Shown in pieces: positions 39,009 to 48,436 of a stretch of DNA of 64,000 bases. Source of the stretch: an uncultured Eubacteriales bacterium. Lineage in GTDB: Bacteria; Bacillota; Clostridia; Peptostreptococcales; Anaerovoracaceae. Below the pieces are notes generated by a model. The model saw only the letters and a list, made by a program, of their open reading frames with translations, did no database searches and was not told the origin of the DNA. A program made the position numbers and the translations under genes. The DNA is taken from positions 1-64,000 of the forward strand of contig CAJTYS010000001.1 in assembly GCA_910583765.1 (NCBI GenBank), given 5' to 3'. Positions within the stretch are counted from its first letter, which is position 1. Each line of letters starts with the position of its first letter.

Positions 39009-39380
39009 ATGATAACAAGAATACATGAATTATTAAACGCCCTTGGCATTACTGCGAATTACACTGGTTTTTGTTATGTCACGCTCGCAGTTGATTTAGC
39101 CATGGAAGACATGGAACGACTATCGCTTGTGACAAAACGGCTCTATCCCGCAGTCGCACGGCATTACAATACTACCGCCAGCTGTGTGGAACGCAATATC
39201 CGAACAGTCGTCCGTGTGGCCTGGACACAAAATCCAGGCCTTTTAAAAAAGCTGTCAACAGGTGGAAATTGCAGCAAGCCAACCTCCGCCCAGTTCATCT
39301 CAATTCTTACAATCTATCTCTTGCAAGAAAAACAAACAACAGCTCATCAACAAGGAACCCAAACTTCTACTATTTCCTAA
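39009..39380 (+). CDS. Free-standing Spo0A C-terminal (effector) domain protein
   Basis: The 123-residue product matches only the DNA-binding effector domain of Spo0A: ITRIHELLNALGITANYTGF, LAMEDMERLSLVTKRLYPAV, and the recognition helix region YNTTASCVERNIRTVVRVAW, then KPTSAQFISILTIYL. No receiver domain or linker precedes it, and the upstream DNA has no remnant of one. It should therefore be phosphorylation-independent: it could bind 0A boxes constitutively, or compete with Spo0A~P. The ribosome binding site is weak. Orphan Spo0A_C proteins are rare, which makes it notable next to a prophage. Confidence 0.85.
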   Translation: MITRIHELLNALGITANYTGFCYVTLAVDLAMEDMERLSLVTKRLYPAVARHYNTTASCVERNIRTVVRVAWTQNPGLLKKLSTGGNCSKPTSAQFISILTIYLLQEKQTTAHQQGTQTSTIS

Positions 39381-39409
39381 TGTCGAAATTGTTCAAGTAA
39401 TGTTGAAAT

Positions 39410-40198
39410 TCATACCCACTGGATCTCAGCGCGTTTTAGCCTTTCCGGAATCCGCAGGTACGTTTCTTCTTTTGGATAGCCTGCCATGAACGCACCATAA
39501 AAGCTATTGTTTTCTGGAAGCTCTGGGAGCAGTTCCCGCAATTTTGGAATTGCGTTGCACAGCCGAGTCAGATAGCCTGCCCAACAGGTGCCTATGCCTC
39601 TGGCCTGAAGGATCAGCTCCGCGGTAGCCATTGCGATTGCCACATCCTGCGGCGAATTGATCGCATTGTTTCTGCCATAACATAAAATTAGAGTTGGCGC
39701 TGTGCCCATGACGACATTGTTGCCTTCTTGTTCATATTCACTGGCGATTTCAGGAGAATTACCGGTCTCTTTTACGTGCTCCAGGATACAGTCCATCATC
39801 TCCCTGATCACATCTTGAGAGTCCACAACGATCCATTTGGCTGGATGTTGGTTTTTGGCGCTCGGTGCCCAAGACGTTAAGTCTAAAGCGTCTCGCAGGA
39901 TCTTCCGATCCACAGGTCTCTCTTCAAAATGACGATAGGAGCGCCTAGTTTGAATATGCTGCTCTAAGGCCGCAGGAAAATTCTCAGGAAGTTTTATCAT
40001 ATCTCGATGTGACACTGCGTCTTTGCCATCAAAAGAAATCGCCTCTTTTGGACAAGCAGCGGCGCAGTGCATGCATTTCAGACATGCTTTTCCTACTCTC
40101 CTAAAAGGTTTCCCCTCTTTTTCACCTAATACTGTAAAGGGACAGACTTTTACGCATTTCAGGCATCCAACGCATTTCTTTTCATTGATTTGAATCAT
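39410..40198 (-). CDS. Nitroreductase with N-terminal ferredoxin domain
   Basis: The ATG at 40198 follows GGAGGCTGGAAC. The 262-residue product starts with two [4Fe-4S] motifs (CVGCLKCVKVCP and CLKCMHCAAACP, residues 8-48). A nitroreductase domain follows (about 70-262): TRRSYRHFEERPVDRKILRD, SWAPSAKNQHPAKWIVVD, and the NVVMGTAPTLILCYG and ARGIGTCWAGYL segments. It is an FMN enzyme fed with electrons by its own clusters; the substrate is unknown. It lies 16 bp after addB and is probably in the same operon. Confidence 0.9.
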   Translation of the reverse strand: MIQINEKKCVGCLKCVKVCPFTVLGEKEGKPFRRVGKACLKCMHCAAACPKEAISFDGKDAVSHRDMIKLPENFPAALEQHIQTRRSYRHFEERPVDRKILRDALDLTSWAPSAKNQHPAKWIVVDSQDVIREMMDCILEHVKETGNSPEIASEYEQEGNNVVMGTAPTLILCYGRNNAINSPQDVAIAMATAELILQARGIGTCWAGYLTRLCNAIPKLRELLPELPENNSFYGAFMAGYPKEETYLRIPERLKRAEIQWV

Positions 40199-40214
40199 GT
40201 TCCAGCCTCCATTC

Positions 40215-43200
40215 TTATATGATTTCGTATCTGCAGCTTTCAAACGCCAGATCAAACTGACAAATCCCCTTATATTGGCAATATGTGCAAGCGCTCATGT
40301 CGCCGGACTTTTTCGGCTTGATTTCGATCCTTCCGCTCAGCAGATCACTACAAAGCTCATTGATTTTTTCGTCCACAGTACGCTGCAGACCGCGAAAGTC
40401 TTCTTCTTCCAAAAGTTTGTCCGGTCCTGTGCCTGTGACTCCCTTTTGGGTCCGCCGCACGGGTACGATATCTGAATATCCCGAAAACTCCCCTGCGATA
40501 TGTCCAATCACTCGCGGATCATCTACCATGACGCCATCCATGCGGCAGGCTTTTTTTGCTGCTTGCTCCACTTTTTCCTCAAACTCTTCTGGCAATATGG
40601 CCTCTGCGCTGACAGATGGCTCCTGAATGAGAAAATAAAAAACGCCCGCCGGCTCTCGCTCCTCCTGCTGCGCAGCTCGAAGGTACAGCATTAATTGAAG
40701 ACGAAAGCCTTTTTCCGCTTCTTTTCGATCAAATTTTTCATGGCCCGTCTTATAATCGATGATTTTGACTCTGCCATCTTCCAGAAAATCGACTCTGTCG
40801 ATCTTTCCTTCAATCACCACCTGCCCCTGTTTCGTAGTCACCGTGATCGGCCGGATGCTTCGCCCTCTGCCAAAAGTCTGTTCAAAGGCCATGGCATGGA
40901 TGCTTCCCCTGCGCACATGATCGATCAGAATCCAGCTGATTTCATTGCAGATGTCTAAAAGCCGCCCTGCACGGTATTGTTCTTCCTTACCCACAGCTAG
41001 GAGTCCTTCTTTGTATCCTGCGGTTTCCGCCTTGATGATATCCCTTATTTTCGCTTCGCATTCCTCTTTGGAAACCGTCATCCACCGAGATTGAGGATGA
41101 TTCACAGGAACGCCCTCCTGGGTAAGCCACTTGGAAATCTCCATCAGGCAGGTATGGTACAAATCACCTAATTCCCTGCCTCCCACCTGATAGATCTGTT
41201 CTTCCTCAGGGCGAATGCCATAGCTGATAAAATGCGCAAACGGACATCGGCTATATCGTTCCAGCCTGGAAGGACTCACAACCAGCGCTTCTTTTTCCGG
41301 CTCCCACTTGTATAATCCCTGGACAAACTGCTGCCTCAGCTGCTCCTGCTGATTTGTAAAAAACAGCCCGTCTTTGATCGCGGAAAGGCGGCCGTTTTTC
41401 TGATACCAGCCCGCAGCCTGCTCCCATACAGGATCCAGGCTGCTTCCGTCCAGCATGCGGCGCAGCGCTTCTGTCAGATGTTCCATAGCCGCGTCTTCTG
41501 CCTGAACAAGCGCTTTTGCGCTGCCGCTGCTGACAATATCCGGTTCTACGATAAGCTGCGGGTACAGATCTCGGAGCTTTGTAACGATCTGAGATTGCTT
41601 AATTTCCCTTCCATCTCCGTCAGAAACAGAATAACTGATCCATAAAGTCTGAGAAGGGCGGGACAAATTTTTGTAAATCGCCAATTTTTCCTCTTGCAAT
41701 CGTATCTCATCCACTTTGCAGATTTCGATTTCTCTCTCTGATAAAAACCGTTTTTCATCTTCATTGAGAATGCTTTCCATGGGTGCGGAGGCAGGCAGCA
41801 AGCCCTCATTCGCGCCTAGAATCAACATAGCCTTCACATGACTGCTCCTAGTTCTCTGCATGGTTCCCATGATCAGTCCGTCCGCAGAAGGCGGCAGCAA
41901 CCCTACTTCAATGGATTCAAGTCCGGCTCTGAGAATATCGCCAAAGCTTTCTGCCAACAAAGCCTCCTGACCAACGACTTCCACAAACTGATCCAGCACA
42001 TCCATGAGAATTCCCCATACCTGCGCAGTTTCTCCCGCTGCCTCAAAAAAGCCCTGCTGCTGTTGAAGTTCCATGAGGCCTTCCAATTTCTGCGGTAAAC
42101 GGCAGTCTTCCGCTAGATACTGATATAAAATTCGTACCCGTTCTTTGACGGTTCTGCCTTTTGTGAATCGCTCCCGAAAAGGTTCGATGAGTTCCACGAC
42201 CTGATTTCGGCTTTCCTCCAGCCCTTTCCATTCTTCTGGCTCATATTCGCTGGTCCCTCTGGTAAAGGGCGATTTCCACCGGTTTCCTCGGATCCGATAT
42301 TTACGGGCATAATTCTCCAAGCTTTCGATCTGCTTCCAAGAAAGAGAAGTCAGTCCAGTTTTCAAAAGACGAAACAGCGCTTCTGTCCGGTATCCTTTGC
42401 TGCTCACATCCAGCAAAGACAAAAGGAACACAGATGCCGGGTTGTTAAGAATGCTCTTTTTTTTATCTAGAAACAACTCGATCCCATATTGAGAAAAGAC
42501 CCGCTTGACAATGCTTCCCCTTGTTTCCATGTCATTGCAGATTAAGATGATCTCATGATAAGCCAGCCCCTGATCCCGGACCAAGGACAAAACCTGTGCT
42601 GCCGCAGACTCAGCTTCACTATAAAAGTTCGCGGCTTTCACTAGGGTGATTCCTTCATGGTTTGAAAGCTTTTTCGCTGGTATGGCATAAAGCTCCTGCT
42701 CCAGGCCTATAATGGCTTCTTTTTTATCTGTGATCCTATAAGTGTCCGCGATCCGGCTTTTTTTCCAAGGGACATGCGCTTCCTCCGCCAAGTCACAGAG
42801 CTGGTTCATGATGCCTTTGGTCAGAGAAAACAATTCTTCGTCCCGTCCTTCCGCATCGCACGTCAGGATCACATTCACTTGGGGCGCGGATCTCATCAAT
42901 CTGCCGATCACTTCTACGTTTTTAGGCGTAAAAGCATCGAAGCCAAACACCCAGACCTCTGAGTTTCGGATCATCTGCGATTCTTCAATTTTCTCAGCGT
43001 ACAGACTCACCTGATCTTCTGTGTCCAAATATTTTCCTTGGATCTGCTCTTCATAGCACTTAAAAATCAGACTAATGTCTTTCAGCTTTTTTTTCAGGAA
43101 AGCAGTCTCGCCTAATTCCTCTGAAAGCGCCTCCAGCTCTGCCGGCCCTACCCCATATTGTTTGAGTTCTGAGATAAAATTATTGACCATTTCAATAAAG

Positions 43201-43523
43201 GACTGTTTTTGCTCCATCCCTCTATATATGCCCAAGTTTTCTCTATTTTCAGCAAGGATTTTTGTCAGGAGCATGTGCCGGCCATATTTGTCGATGAGAG
43301 CCGTCCTGCCGCCACCTGTCTCTGCCAGGATCTTTAGGCCAAGGCGTGAAATGCTGACCACCTCTAAATCCATCAAGCCTTTGGCGCCTAGATAAAAAAA
43401 AGCGTCCCGCTCTGCCTGTAAGGTAAATTGATCTGGCACCAGCAGCAAGGTCTTGCCTTTTATGGAATCAAACAAAAATTGCTCTTTATTGATATTCTCT
43501 CGGCCATAGAAAATCCGAAGCAT
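40215..43523 (-). CDS. addB: ATP-dependent helicase/deoxyribonuclease subunit B
   Basis: The 1102-residue product begins MLRIFYGRENINKEQFLFDS and carries the AddB signatures: GKTLLLVPDQFTLQAE near the N-terminus, an inactive UvrD-like helicase body, and a C-terminal RecB-family nuclease with VEGKIDRVDFLEDGRVKIID (D) and YKTGHEKFDRKEAEKGFRLQ. The iron-sulfur Cys are in YSRCPFAHF and MSACTYCQYKGIC. AddAB processes double-strand breaks. addA, normally adjacent, is not in this window. The gene follows the MarR-FabK fusion by 14 bp. Confidence 0.95.
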   Translation of the reverse strand: MLRIFYGRENINKEQFLFDSIKGKTLLLVPDQFTLQAERDAFFYLGAKGLMDLEVVSISRLGLKILAETGGGRTALIDKYGRHMLLTKILAENRENLGIYRGMEQKQSFIEMVNNFISELKQYGVGPAELEALSEELGETAFLKKKLKDISLIFKCYEEQIQGKYLDTEDQVSLYAEKIEESQMIRNSEVWVFGFDAFTPKNVEVIGRLMRSAPQVNVILTCDAEGRDEELFSLTKGIMNQLCDLAEEAHVPWKKSRIADTYRITDKKEAIIGLEQELYAIPAKKLSNHEGITLVKAANFYSEAESAAAQVLSLVRDQGLAYHEIILICNDMETRGSIVKRVFSQYGIELFLDKKKSILNNPASVFLLSLLDVSSKGYRTEALFRLLKTGLTSLSWKQIESLENYARKYRIRGNRWKSPFTRGTSEYEPEEWKGLEESRNQVVELIEPFRERFTKGRTVKERVRILYQYLAEDCRLPQKLEGLMELQQQQGFFEAAGETAQVWGILMDVLDQFVEVVGQEALLAESFGDILRAGLESIEVGLLPPSADGLIMGTMQRTRSSHVKAMLILGANEGLLPASAPMESILNEDEKRFLSEREIEICKVDEIRLQEEKLAIYKNLSRPSQTLWISYSVSDGDGREIKQSQIVTKLRDLYPQLIVEPDIVSSGSAKALVQAEDAAMEHLTEALRRMLDGSSLDPVWEQAAGWYQKNGRLSAIKDGLFFTNQQEQLRQQFVQGLYKWEPEKEALVVSPSRLERYSRCPFAHFISYGIRPEEEQIYQVGGRELGDLYHTCLMEISKWLTQEGVPVNHPQSRWMTVSKEECEAKIRDIIKAETAGYKEGLLAVGKEEQYRAGRLLDICNEISWILIDHVRRGSIHAMAFEQTFGRGRSIRPITVTTKQGQVVIEGKIDRVDFLEDGRVKIIDYKTGHEKFDRKEAEKGFRLQLMLYLRAAQQEEREPAGVFYFLIQEPSVSAEAILPEEFEEKVEQAAKKACRMDGVMVDDPRVIGHIAGEFSGYSDIVPVRRTQKGVTGTGPDKLLEEEDFRGLQRTVDEKINELCSDLLSGRIEIKPKKSGDMSACTYCQYKGICQFDLAFESCRYEII

Positions 43524-43537
43524 GGAAACCTCTCCTT

Positions 43538-45028
43538 TTATGAATGCGCGCCTTCTGTGAATTCGCTAAAAATATCTGCCACAGTTTCGATCTTTTCTGC
43601 TTTCTGTATCTTTCCCCCACAGAAAATCAAACCATGTTCCAAATCGCCGCGGGAAGCATTGAGCAGGCCCTCCATGATACGCCATGGCTCCTTGCTGACC
43701 CGAGGCACATATTGGTTTTCGATGACTCTTCCCGGAAACCCTTCTGGGCTGGTGATGATCGTAATGTCCTGCTCTCTGCAATTGAGATAGGCTTGCTTGA
43801 AATCATCGCTGGCATCGCACTCCTTAGTAGTCACGAACCGAGTCCCCAACTGAAAGCCATCTGCCCCGTAAGCATATGCTTTTTCTGCGTCGCTTCTCGT
43901 ATAAATGCCGCCGCAGACAATGAGGGGACAATTGTCTAGGTCTTCCAGTTCGCCTTTCAGATCCGCGATGTTTTTATAAAAGTCTTCTGCTGCCGCTTCT
44001 ATCTGTGATTCTTTGATACCAAGATAGCCGCCTGCCAGCGGACCCTGAAAGATGAACCCATCTGGTGTCCGATTGTACTTTTTCGTCCAATTCCTGATGA
44101 TGATGTTAGCAGCGCGTTTTGATGACACGATAGGGACCAAAGCGACTTTTTTGTCCCTGCAGTAAGCAGGAAGCTTCGTTGGAATTCCGCCGCCGCAGAC
44201 AATGAGTTCCGCTCCTGCGGAAACAGCTGTTTTCACATAGTCTTCGCAGTGATGAGAAGACCACATGATATTGACTCCAATTGGGCCTCGCTCTTTGCAG
44301 TCTATGGTCAGATCCAGGGCCCTCTTGATTTCCTGCCGCAGCACTCGTTTGTTGGCTTCTACGGGATTCTCCTGGAAATCCGATTCCTGATATCCGATTT
44401 TCGATGCGGCGATGACTCCTACGCCCCCTTGTTTTGCCACAGCCGAAGCCAGACGGCTCTTTGACAATCCGATGCTGAGCGCTCCCTGAAACAAAGGCAC
44501 TGGCACGGAAACAGGCCCCAGCTTCAGCGGCTTCATGGTAAAGGGTCCAGGCGTCCTTGCCGGCGGATGTTTGCGCATCAAAAGGTATTCATTGATATTG
44601 TCAATGGAATCGATGAATTTTCCAATCTGATCCTCTGGTATTTGGGAGATGGCTTCTGAAATCATGGCCGTATGAAACGCTTCGTGCTCTCGCACTGCTT
44701 GTGTGCCGTTTTCCGTCAATTGCACTTTGACGATCCTTCGATCCTCAGGAATCCGGAATCGGTGAGCATAGCCTTTTTTCACCAGCCTGTTGACCGCAGC
44801 AGTCAAGGTGCTGACGCTAATTTTCAGGGAAGCCGCCACCTGACTCATGGTTTTGGCTTTCCCCTCTCCAATCGCGACTAGTGTATGCAGTTCTGTAAGA
44901 GACAAGTCTCTGCGGGTGGATTCTTTGATGGCCTTTTCTTCCAGTTTCAGTACCATATTGAATAGATTCACTAAAATGCTGTTGATTTTTTTAACATTCT
45001 CATCCACCTTGTCCTGCTCCTTACTCAA
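43538..45028 (-). CDS. MarR-family regulator fused to a FabK-like flavoprotein
   Basis: The 496-residue product joins two full domains in one frame. Residues 1-150 form a MarR winged helix (LSLTELHTLVAIGEGKAKTM, SQVAASLKISVSTLTAAVNR, FRIPEDRRIVKVQLTENG), as in FabT. After a Pro-rich linker, residues 165-496 form a nitronate monooxygenase/FabK-type FMN barrel (GALSIGLSKSRLASAVAKQG, GGIYTRSDAEKAYAYGADGF, QLGTRFVTTKECD). The FabK active-site EAGGHIG is here LAGGYLG, so the histidine is missing. No separate fabT is present. It could be a FabT-type repressor with a flavin or metabolite sensor. It overlaps fabZ by 8 bp. Confidence 0.88.
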   Translation of the reverse strand: MSKEQDKVDENVKKINSILVNLFNMVLKLEEKAIKESTRRDLSLTELHTLVAIGEGKAKTMSQVAASLKISVSTLTAAVNRLVKKGYAHRFRIPEDRRIVKVQLTENGTQAVREHEAFHTAMISEAISQIPEDQIGKFIDSIDNINEYLLMRKHPPARTPGPFTMKPLKLGPVSVPVPLFQGALSIGLSKSRLASAVAKQGGVGVIAASKIGYQESDFQENPVEANKRVLRQEIKRALDLTIDCKERGPIGVNIMWSSHHCEDYVKTAVSAGAELIVCGGGIPTKLPAYCRDKKVALVPIVSSKRAANIIIRNWTKKYNRTPDGFIFQGPLAGGYLGIKESQIEAAAEDFYKNIADLKGELEDLDNCPLIVCGGIYTRSDAEKAYAYGADGFQLGTRFVTTKECDASDDFKQAYLNCREQDITIITSPEGFPGRVIENQYVPRVSKEPWRIMEGLLNASRGDLEHGLIFCGGKIQKAEKIETVADIFSEFTEGAHS

Positions 45029-45446
45029 ACATAAACATGATCTCGCATCTGCAGGCCAGCTGGTCGCCTACATAAGCCTCTGCTTTCCCAGTGCCTGCCC
45101 TGCTTCGCAGCTTTTCAAAACGCACCTTCAATGTCAACGTGTCTCCAGGCACCACTTGATGCTTGAATTTTGCCTCTTTTATGGAGCCAAAGAATGCCAG
45201 CTTTCCCTTATTTTCAGGAAGAGAAAGGACAGCGATGGCTCCCGCCTGTGCCAGGGATTCCACCTGCAGCACTCCTGGCATGACTTTTCGTTCCGGAAAA
45301 TGGCCTTGGAAATAATATTCATCTTCTTTTACGTATTTTATAGCAGTGATGGATTTTCCGGGCTCCATCTCCAGCACCTCATCTACGAGAAGAAAAGGTT
45401 CTCTGTGAGGAATGATTTCTTTGATCTGTTCCTGATTCAATCGCAT
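45021..45446 (-). CDS. fabZ: 3-hydroxyacyl-ACP dehydratase FabZ
   Basis: The 141-residue product begins MRLNQEQIKEIIPHREPFLL and has the hot-dog catalytic motif FQGHFPERKVMPGVLQVESL (His in GHFP, Glu in VES). It dehydrates 3-hydroxyacyl-ACP in the elongation cycle. It lies between fabF and the MarR-FabK fusion. The length is typical for FabZ. Confidence 0.95.
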   Translation of the reverse strand: MRLNQEQIKEIIPHREPFLLVDEVLEMEPGKSITAIKYVKEDEYYFQGHFPERKVMPGVLQVESLAQAGAIAVLSLPENKGKLAFFGSIKEAKFKHQVVPGDTLTLKVRFEKLRSRAGTGKAEAYVGDQLACRCEIMFMFE

Positions 45447-45455
45447 ATCGTCACC

Positions 45456-46688
45456 TTATTTCTCAAATTTCTTTACGATCAGCGTTCCATTGTGCCCGCC
45501 AAAGCCTAAGGAATTGGACAGAACATAATCCAGCTTTGCGTCTCTCCCTTTATTTGGCACGTAATCCAATGTCAATTCTGGATCTGGCTTTTCCAGACCA
45601 ATGGTAGCTGGGATGAAACTGTCATGAATGGCCTTTGTGCAGAACACGGTCTCGATCCCGCCCGCAGCTCCCAGGAGATGCCCTGTCATGCTCTTTGTAG
45701 AGCTCACTGGGACTTTTGTGTCATCACCGAATACTTTTTTGATGGCGTTTGTCTCAAACAGGTCATTGTACGGCGTGCCTGTGCCGTGAGCATTGATATA
45801 ATCAATGCGATCCGGCGTGATCCCTGCTTCTTTAATGGCCAATTCCATGGCTTTTGCCGCACCCTCTCCATCTGGAGCAGGGGATGTGATGTGATATGCG
45901 TCGCAAGTCGCACCGTAGCCAACGATTTCCCCATAAATCTTCGCTCCTCTAGCAAGCGCGTGCTCCAATTCTTCTAAGATTAAAAATCCTGCTCCCTCGC
46001 CAAGAACAAAGCCGTCCCGCTCTGCGTCAAAAGGCGTGGAACATCTGCTGGGCTCTGTCCTCGTGGACATGGCAGTCATATTCGCGAATCCAGAAAAGCA
46101 TACTGGTGTGAACACGGATTCCGCGGAACCTGCCAGCACCACATCTGCATAACCGTGCTTTACATTGCGGAACGCTTCGCCCACGCTGTGGGTGCCTGAC
46201 GCACAGGCAGACACTACGCCAAAGCAAGTCCCCTTGGCCTGGAATTTGATGGCTAGATTGCCGGATATGGCGTTTGGCATCACCATAGGCACCAGTAACG
46301 CGGATGCTCTAGTCACATTGTCCCGTTTCACGCATTTTGTGACTTCGTTTTCCAATGTGGTGATCCCGCCGATCCCTGTGCCGCCAAAAATCGCGAAGCG
46401 TTCCGGCTCTACGTTTTCACCGCTGACAATGCCACTATCCTTCATCGCTTCTTCCGCGGCGATCAGAGCGAACTGAGATGACTGGTCCAGCCGCTTTGCC
46501 GCCCGTTTATCACCAAAGTCAAAGTCCTTTACTTCTGCTCCCATCTTTACTTTATGGGGTTCAATGTCAAACTGCTTGATCTCTCCAAAACCATGTTTTC
46601 CGGCCTTTATGCTTTCCCATGACGCAGCAACGGTGTTTCCTACTGGTGTCACGGCTCCCATTCCTGTGATTACAACTCTTTTTTCCAT
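45456..46688 (-). CDS. fabF: Beta-ketoacyl-ACP synthase II (FabF)
   Basis: The 410-residue product begins MEKRVVITGMGAVTPVGNTV. The catalytic Cys is in FGVVSACASGTHSVGEAF, and the two His are in INAHGTGTPYND and SSTKSMTGHLLGAAGG. It condenses malonyl-ACP with acyl-ACP. Its length is standard. The ribosome binding site AGAGAGGA precedes the ATG. Confidence 0.97.
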   Translation of the reverse strand: MEKRVVITGMGAVTPVGNTVAASWESIKAGKHGFGEIKQFDIEPHKVKMGAEVKDFDFGDKRAAKRLDQSSQFALIAAEEAMKDSGIVSGENVEPERFAIFGGTGIGGITTLENEVTKCVKRDNVTRASALLVPMVMPNAISGNLAIKFQAKGTCFGVVSACASGTHSVGEAFRNVKHGYADVVLAGSAESVFTPVCFSGFANMTAMSTRTEPSRCSTPFDAERDGFVLGEGAGFLILEELEHALARGAKIYGEIVGYGATCDAYHITSPAPDGEGAAKAMELAIKEAGITPDRIDYINAHGTGTPYNDLFETNAIKKVFGDDTKVPVSSTKSMTGHLLGAAGGIETVFCTKAIHDSFIPATIGLEKPDPELTLDYVPNKGRDAKLDYVLSNSLGFGGHNGTLIVKKFEK

Positions 46689-46704
46689 TGGCTTTTATCC
46701 TCTC

Positions 46705-47445
46705 TTACATTGTTAATCCACCATCTACGCAAATGGTCTGCCCTGTGATATAGGACGCTCCATCGGAAGCAAGAAACAACGCGGTCTTAGCGATGTCCTC
46801 TGGCTTTCCGGTTCTCCCGATGCTGATGGCTTCTGCGATTTTCGCTTTCTGATCGTCAGTCATGACCGCAGTCATATCCGTGTCAATGAACCCTGGCGCA
46901 ATGGCGTTGACTGTGATGCCTCTGCGTCCCAGCTCTTTTGCCGCGGACATGGTCATACCCATGATGCCGGCTTTGGACGCACTGTAATTGACCTGCCCCG
47001 GATTTCCTTTCACCCCTGCCACAGAGGATAAATTGATGATCCTGCCGGACTTCTGCTTGATCATGATTTTTGCCGCCGCGCTAAGGAAATAAAAGGATCC
47101 ATTGAGGTTGGCGTCAATGACATCTGTGAAATCTGTCTCTGACATTCTCATGATCAATTTATCCCTTGTGATCCCTGCGTTGTTTACCAGGATGTCCACT
47201 TTTCCAAACAGCTCCTTTGCCTTTGCCACCGCATCCTTAGCTGTCTGTGGATCCGCGGCATCGCCTTTGAACAGTTCTACCTTTGTTCCATGACACGCCA
47301 GCTCTTTTGCGGTTTCCCGGGCCTTTTCCTCATTGCTCCTGTAGCAAAGAAGCACATCAGCGCCATTTCTGCAGAATTCTTCTGCGATGGCCCTTCCGAT
47401 CCCTCGGATGCCACCGGTAATGATGGCTGATTTTCCTTGAAGCAT
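46705..47445 (-). CDS. fabG: 3-oxoacyl-ACP reductase FabG
   Basis: The 246-residue product is a short-chain dehydrogenase: IITGGIRGIGRAIAEEFC (NADPH binding), NNAGITRDKLIMRMSE, the catalytic Ser in INLSSVAG, and YSASKAG (Tyr and Lys). It reduces 3-oxoacyl-ACP. It overlaps neither neighbour and sits 1 bp from fabD. Confidence 0.97.
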   Translation of the reverse strand: MLQGKSAIITGGIRGIGRAIAEEFCRNGADVLLCYRSNEEKARETAKELACHGTKVELFKGDAADPQTAKDAVAKAKELFGKVDILVNNAGITRDKLIMRMSETDFTDVIDANLNGSFYFLSAAAKIMIKQKSGRIINLSSVAGVKGNPGQVNYSASKAGIMGMTMSAAKELGRRGITVNAIAPGFIDTDMTAVMTDDQKAKIAEAISIGRTGKPEDIAKTALFLASDGASYITGQTICVDGGLTM

Positions 47446-47446
47446 G

Positions 47447-48436
47447 TTATTTACCCTCCTTCAGCGCTTTTAAGCCCTCAATGGTCTCTTGCAGGCTTTC
47501 TGCGTTTTCGATATGGAAACGTCCCAGCTCTGGTTCTGTTTTCTTGGTCAAACCGGATAATGTTTTTCCCGGGCCGATCTCCACCAAGGCCTGTGCCCCA
47601 TCTTTTTTGAAATTCCGGATCGTCTCTTCCCAGTAAACTGGATTCATTGCCTGACGCGACATGACATCTGCCAGATATTCACCTGGATCGCCCCCGTCAA
47701 AATCCTTCATCATGTCTTCTGCCGTGATATTGGCATAGATCTTCGCGCTTGGCTCTTTTAGTCCTGCGTCTTTCAAAATGGACTTCAGCTCTTGGGCAGC
47801 AGGCACCATCATGGGACTGTGGAACGCTGTGCCTACCGGAAGCACGGTGGCGCGGATTTTCTTTGCTTTCGCAGCTTTTACGAACCGTTCGATGGCATCT
47901 TTATCTCCTGCCACTACAGTCTGGGATGGGGAATTAAAGTTCACGCCTTCTAAGATGCCGTCTTCTCTGGCTTCTTCCACAACTTCCAAAATCAGCTCCC
48001 GTTTTCCCATGGCCGCTGCCATTTTCCCTCTAGGCTGGCCTTCTGCGTCCAGACCTGCCTGATTCATCAGCTGGCCTCGCTTTGTCACGATCTCCATGCC
48101 CTTTTTGATCTCATCAATGGCTCCTGTTGCCGTGAGTGCCGCGTATTCTCCGAGACTAAACCCTGCGTATCCGATGATTTCCACCTCATCTGACAGTCCC
48201 TCTGTTTTTAAGGCCTCCAGAAAAGCCTTGTATGCCGCCATTGTCACTGTATAAATGCATGGCTGCGTCACATGGGTTTGCTTTAGCGTCTCTTCATCGC
48301 CTTCAAAGCACCAATCTTTCACTTGTCCTCCAGCCAGATCAAAGATTTCCTGCGCTGATTCGTATGTCCGGTAGAGATCATTTCCCATTCCCGGATATTG
48401 AGCTCCCTGCCCTGCAAATGTGATTCCGATCTTCAT
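47447..48436 (-). CDS. fabD: Malonyl-CoA:ACP transacylase FabD
   Basis: The 329-residue product begins MKIGITFAGQGAQYPGMGND with the GQGAQ motif, and the nucleophile elbow is GYAGFSLGEYAALTATG (Ser in GFSLG). The start must be at 48436, so the gene overlaps the 3' end of fabK by 59 bp. It loads malonyl groups on ACP. The last 30 residues are more charged than usual. Confidence 0.95.
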   Translation of the reverse strand: MKIGITFAGQGAQYPGMGNDLYRTYESAQEIFDLAGGQVKDWCFEGDEETLKQTHVTQPCIYTVTMAAYKAFLEALKTEGLSDEVEIIGYAGFSLGEYAALTATGAIDEIKKGMEIVTKRGQLMNQAGLDAEGQPRGKMAAAMGKRELILEVVEEAREDGILEGVNFNSPSQTVVAGDKDAIERFVKAAKAKKIRATVLPVGTAFHSPMMVPAAQELKSILKDAGLKEPSAKIYANITAEDMMKDFDGGDPGEYLADVMSRQAMNPVYWEETIRNFKKDGAQALVEIGPGKTLSGLTKKTEPELGRFHIENAESLQETIEGLKALKEGK

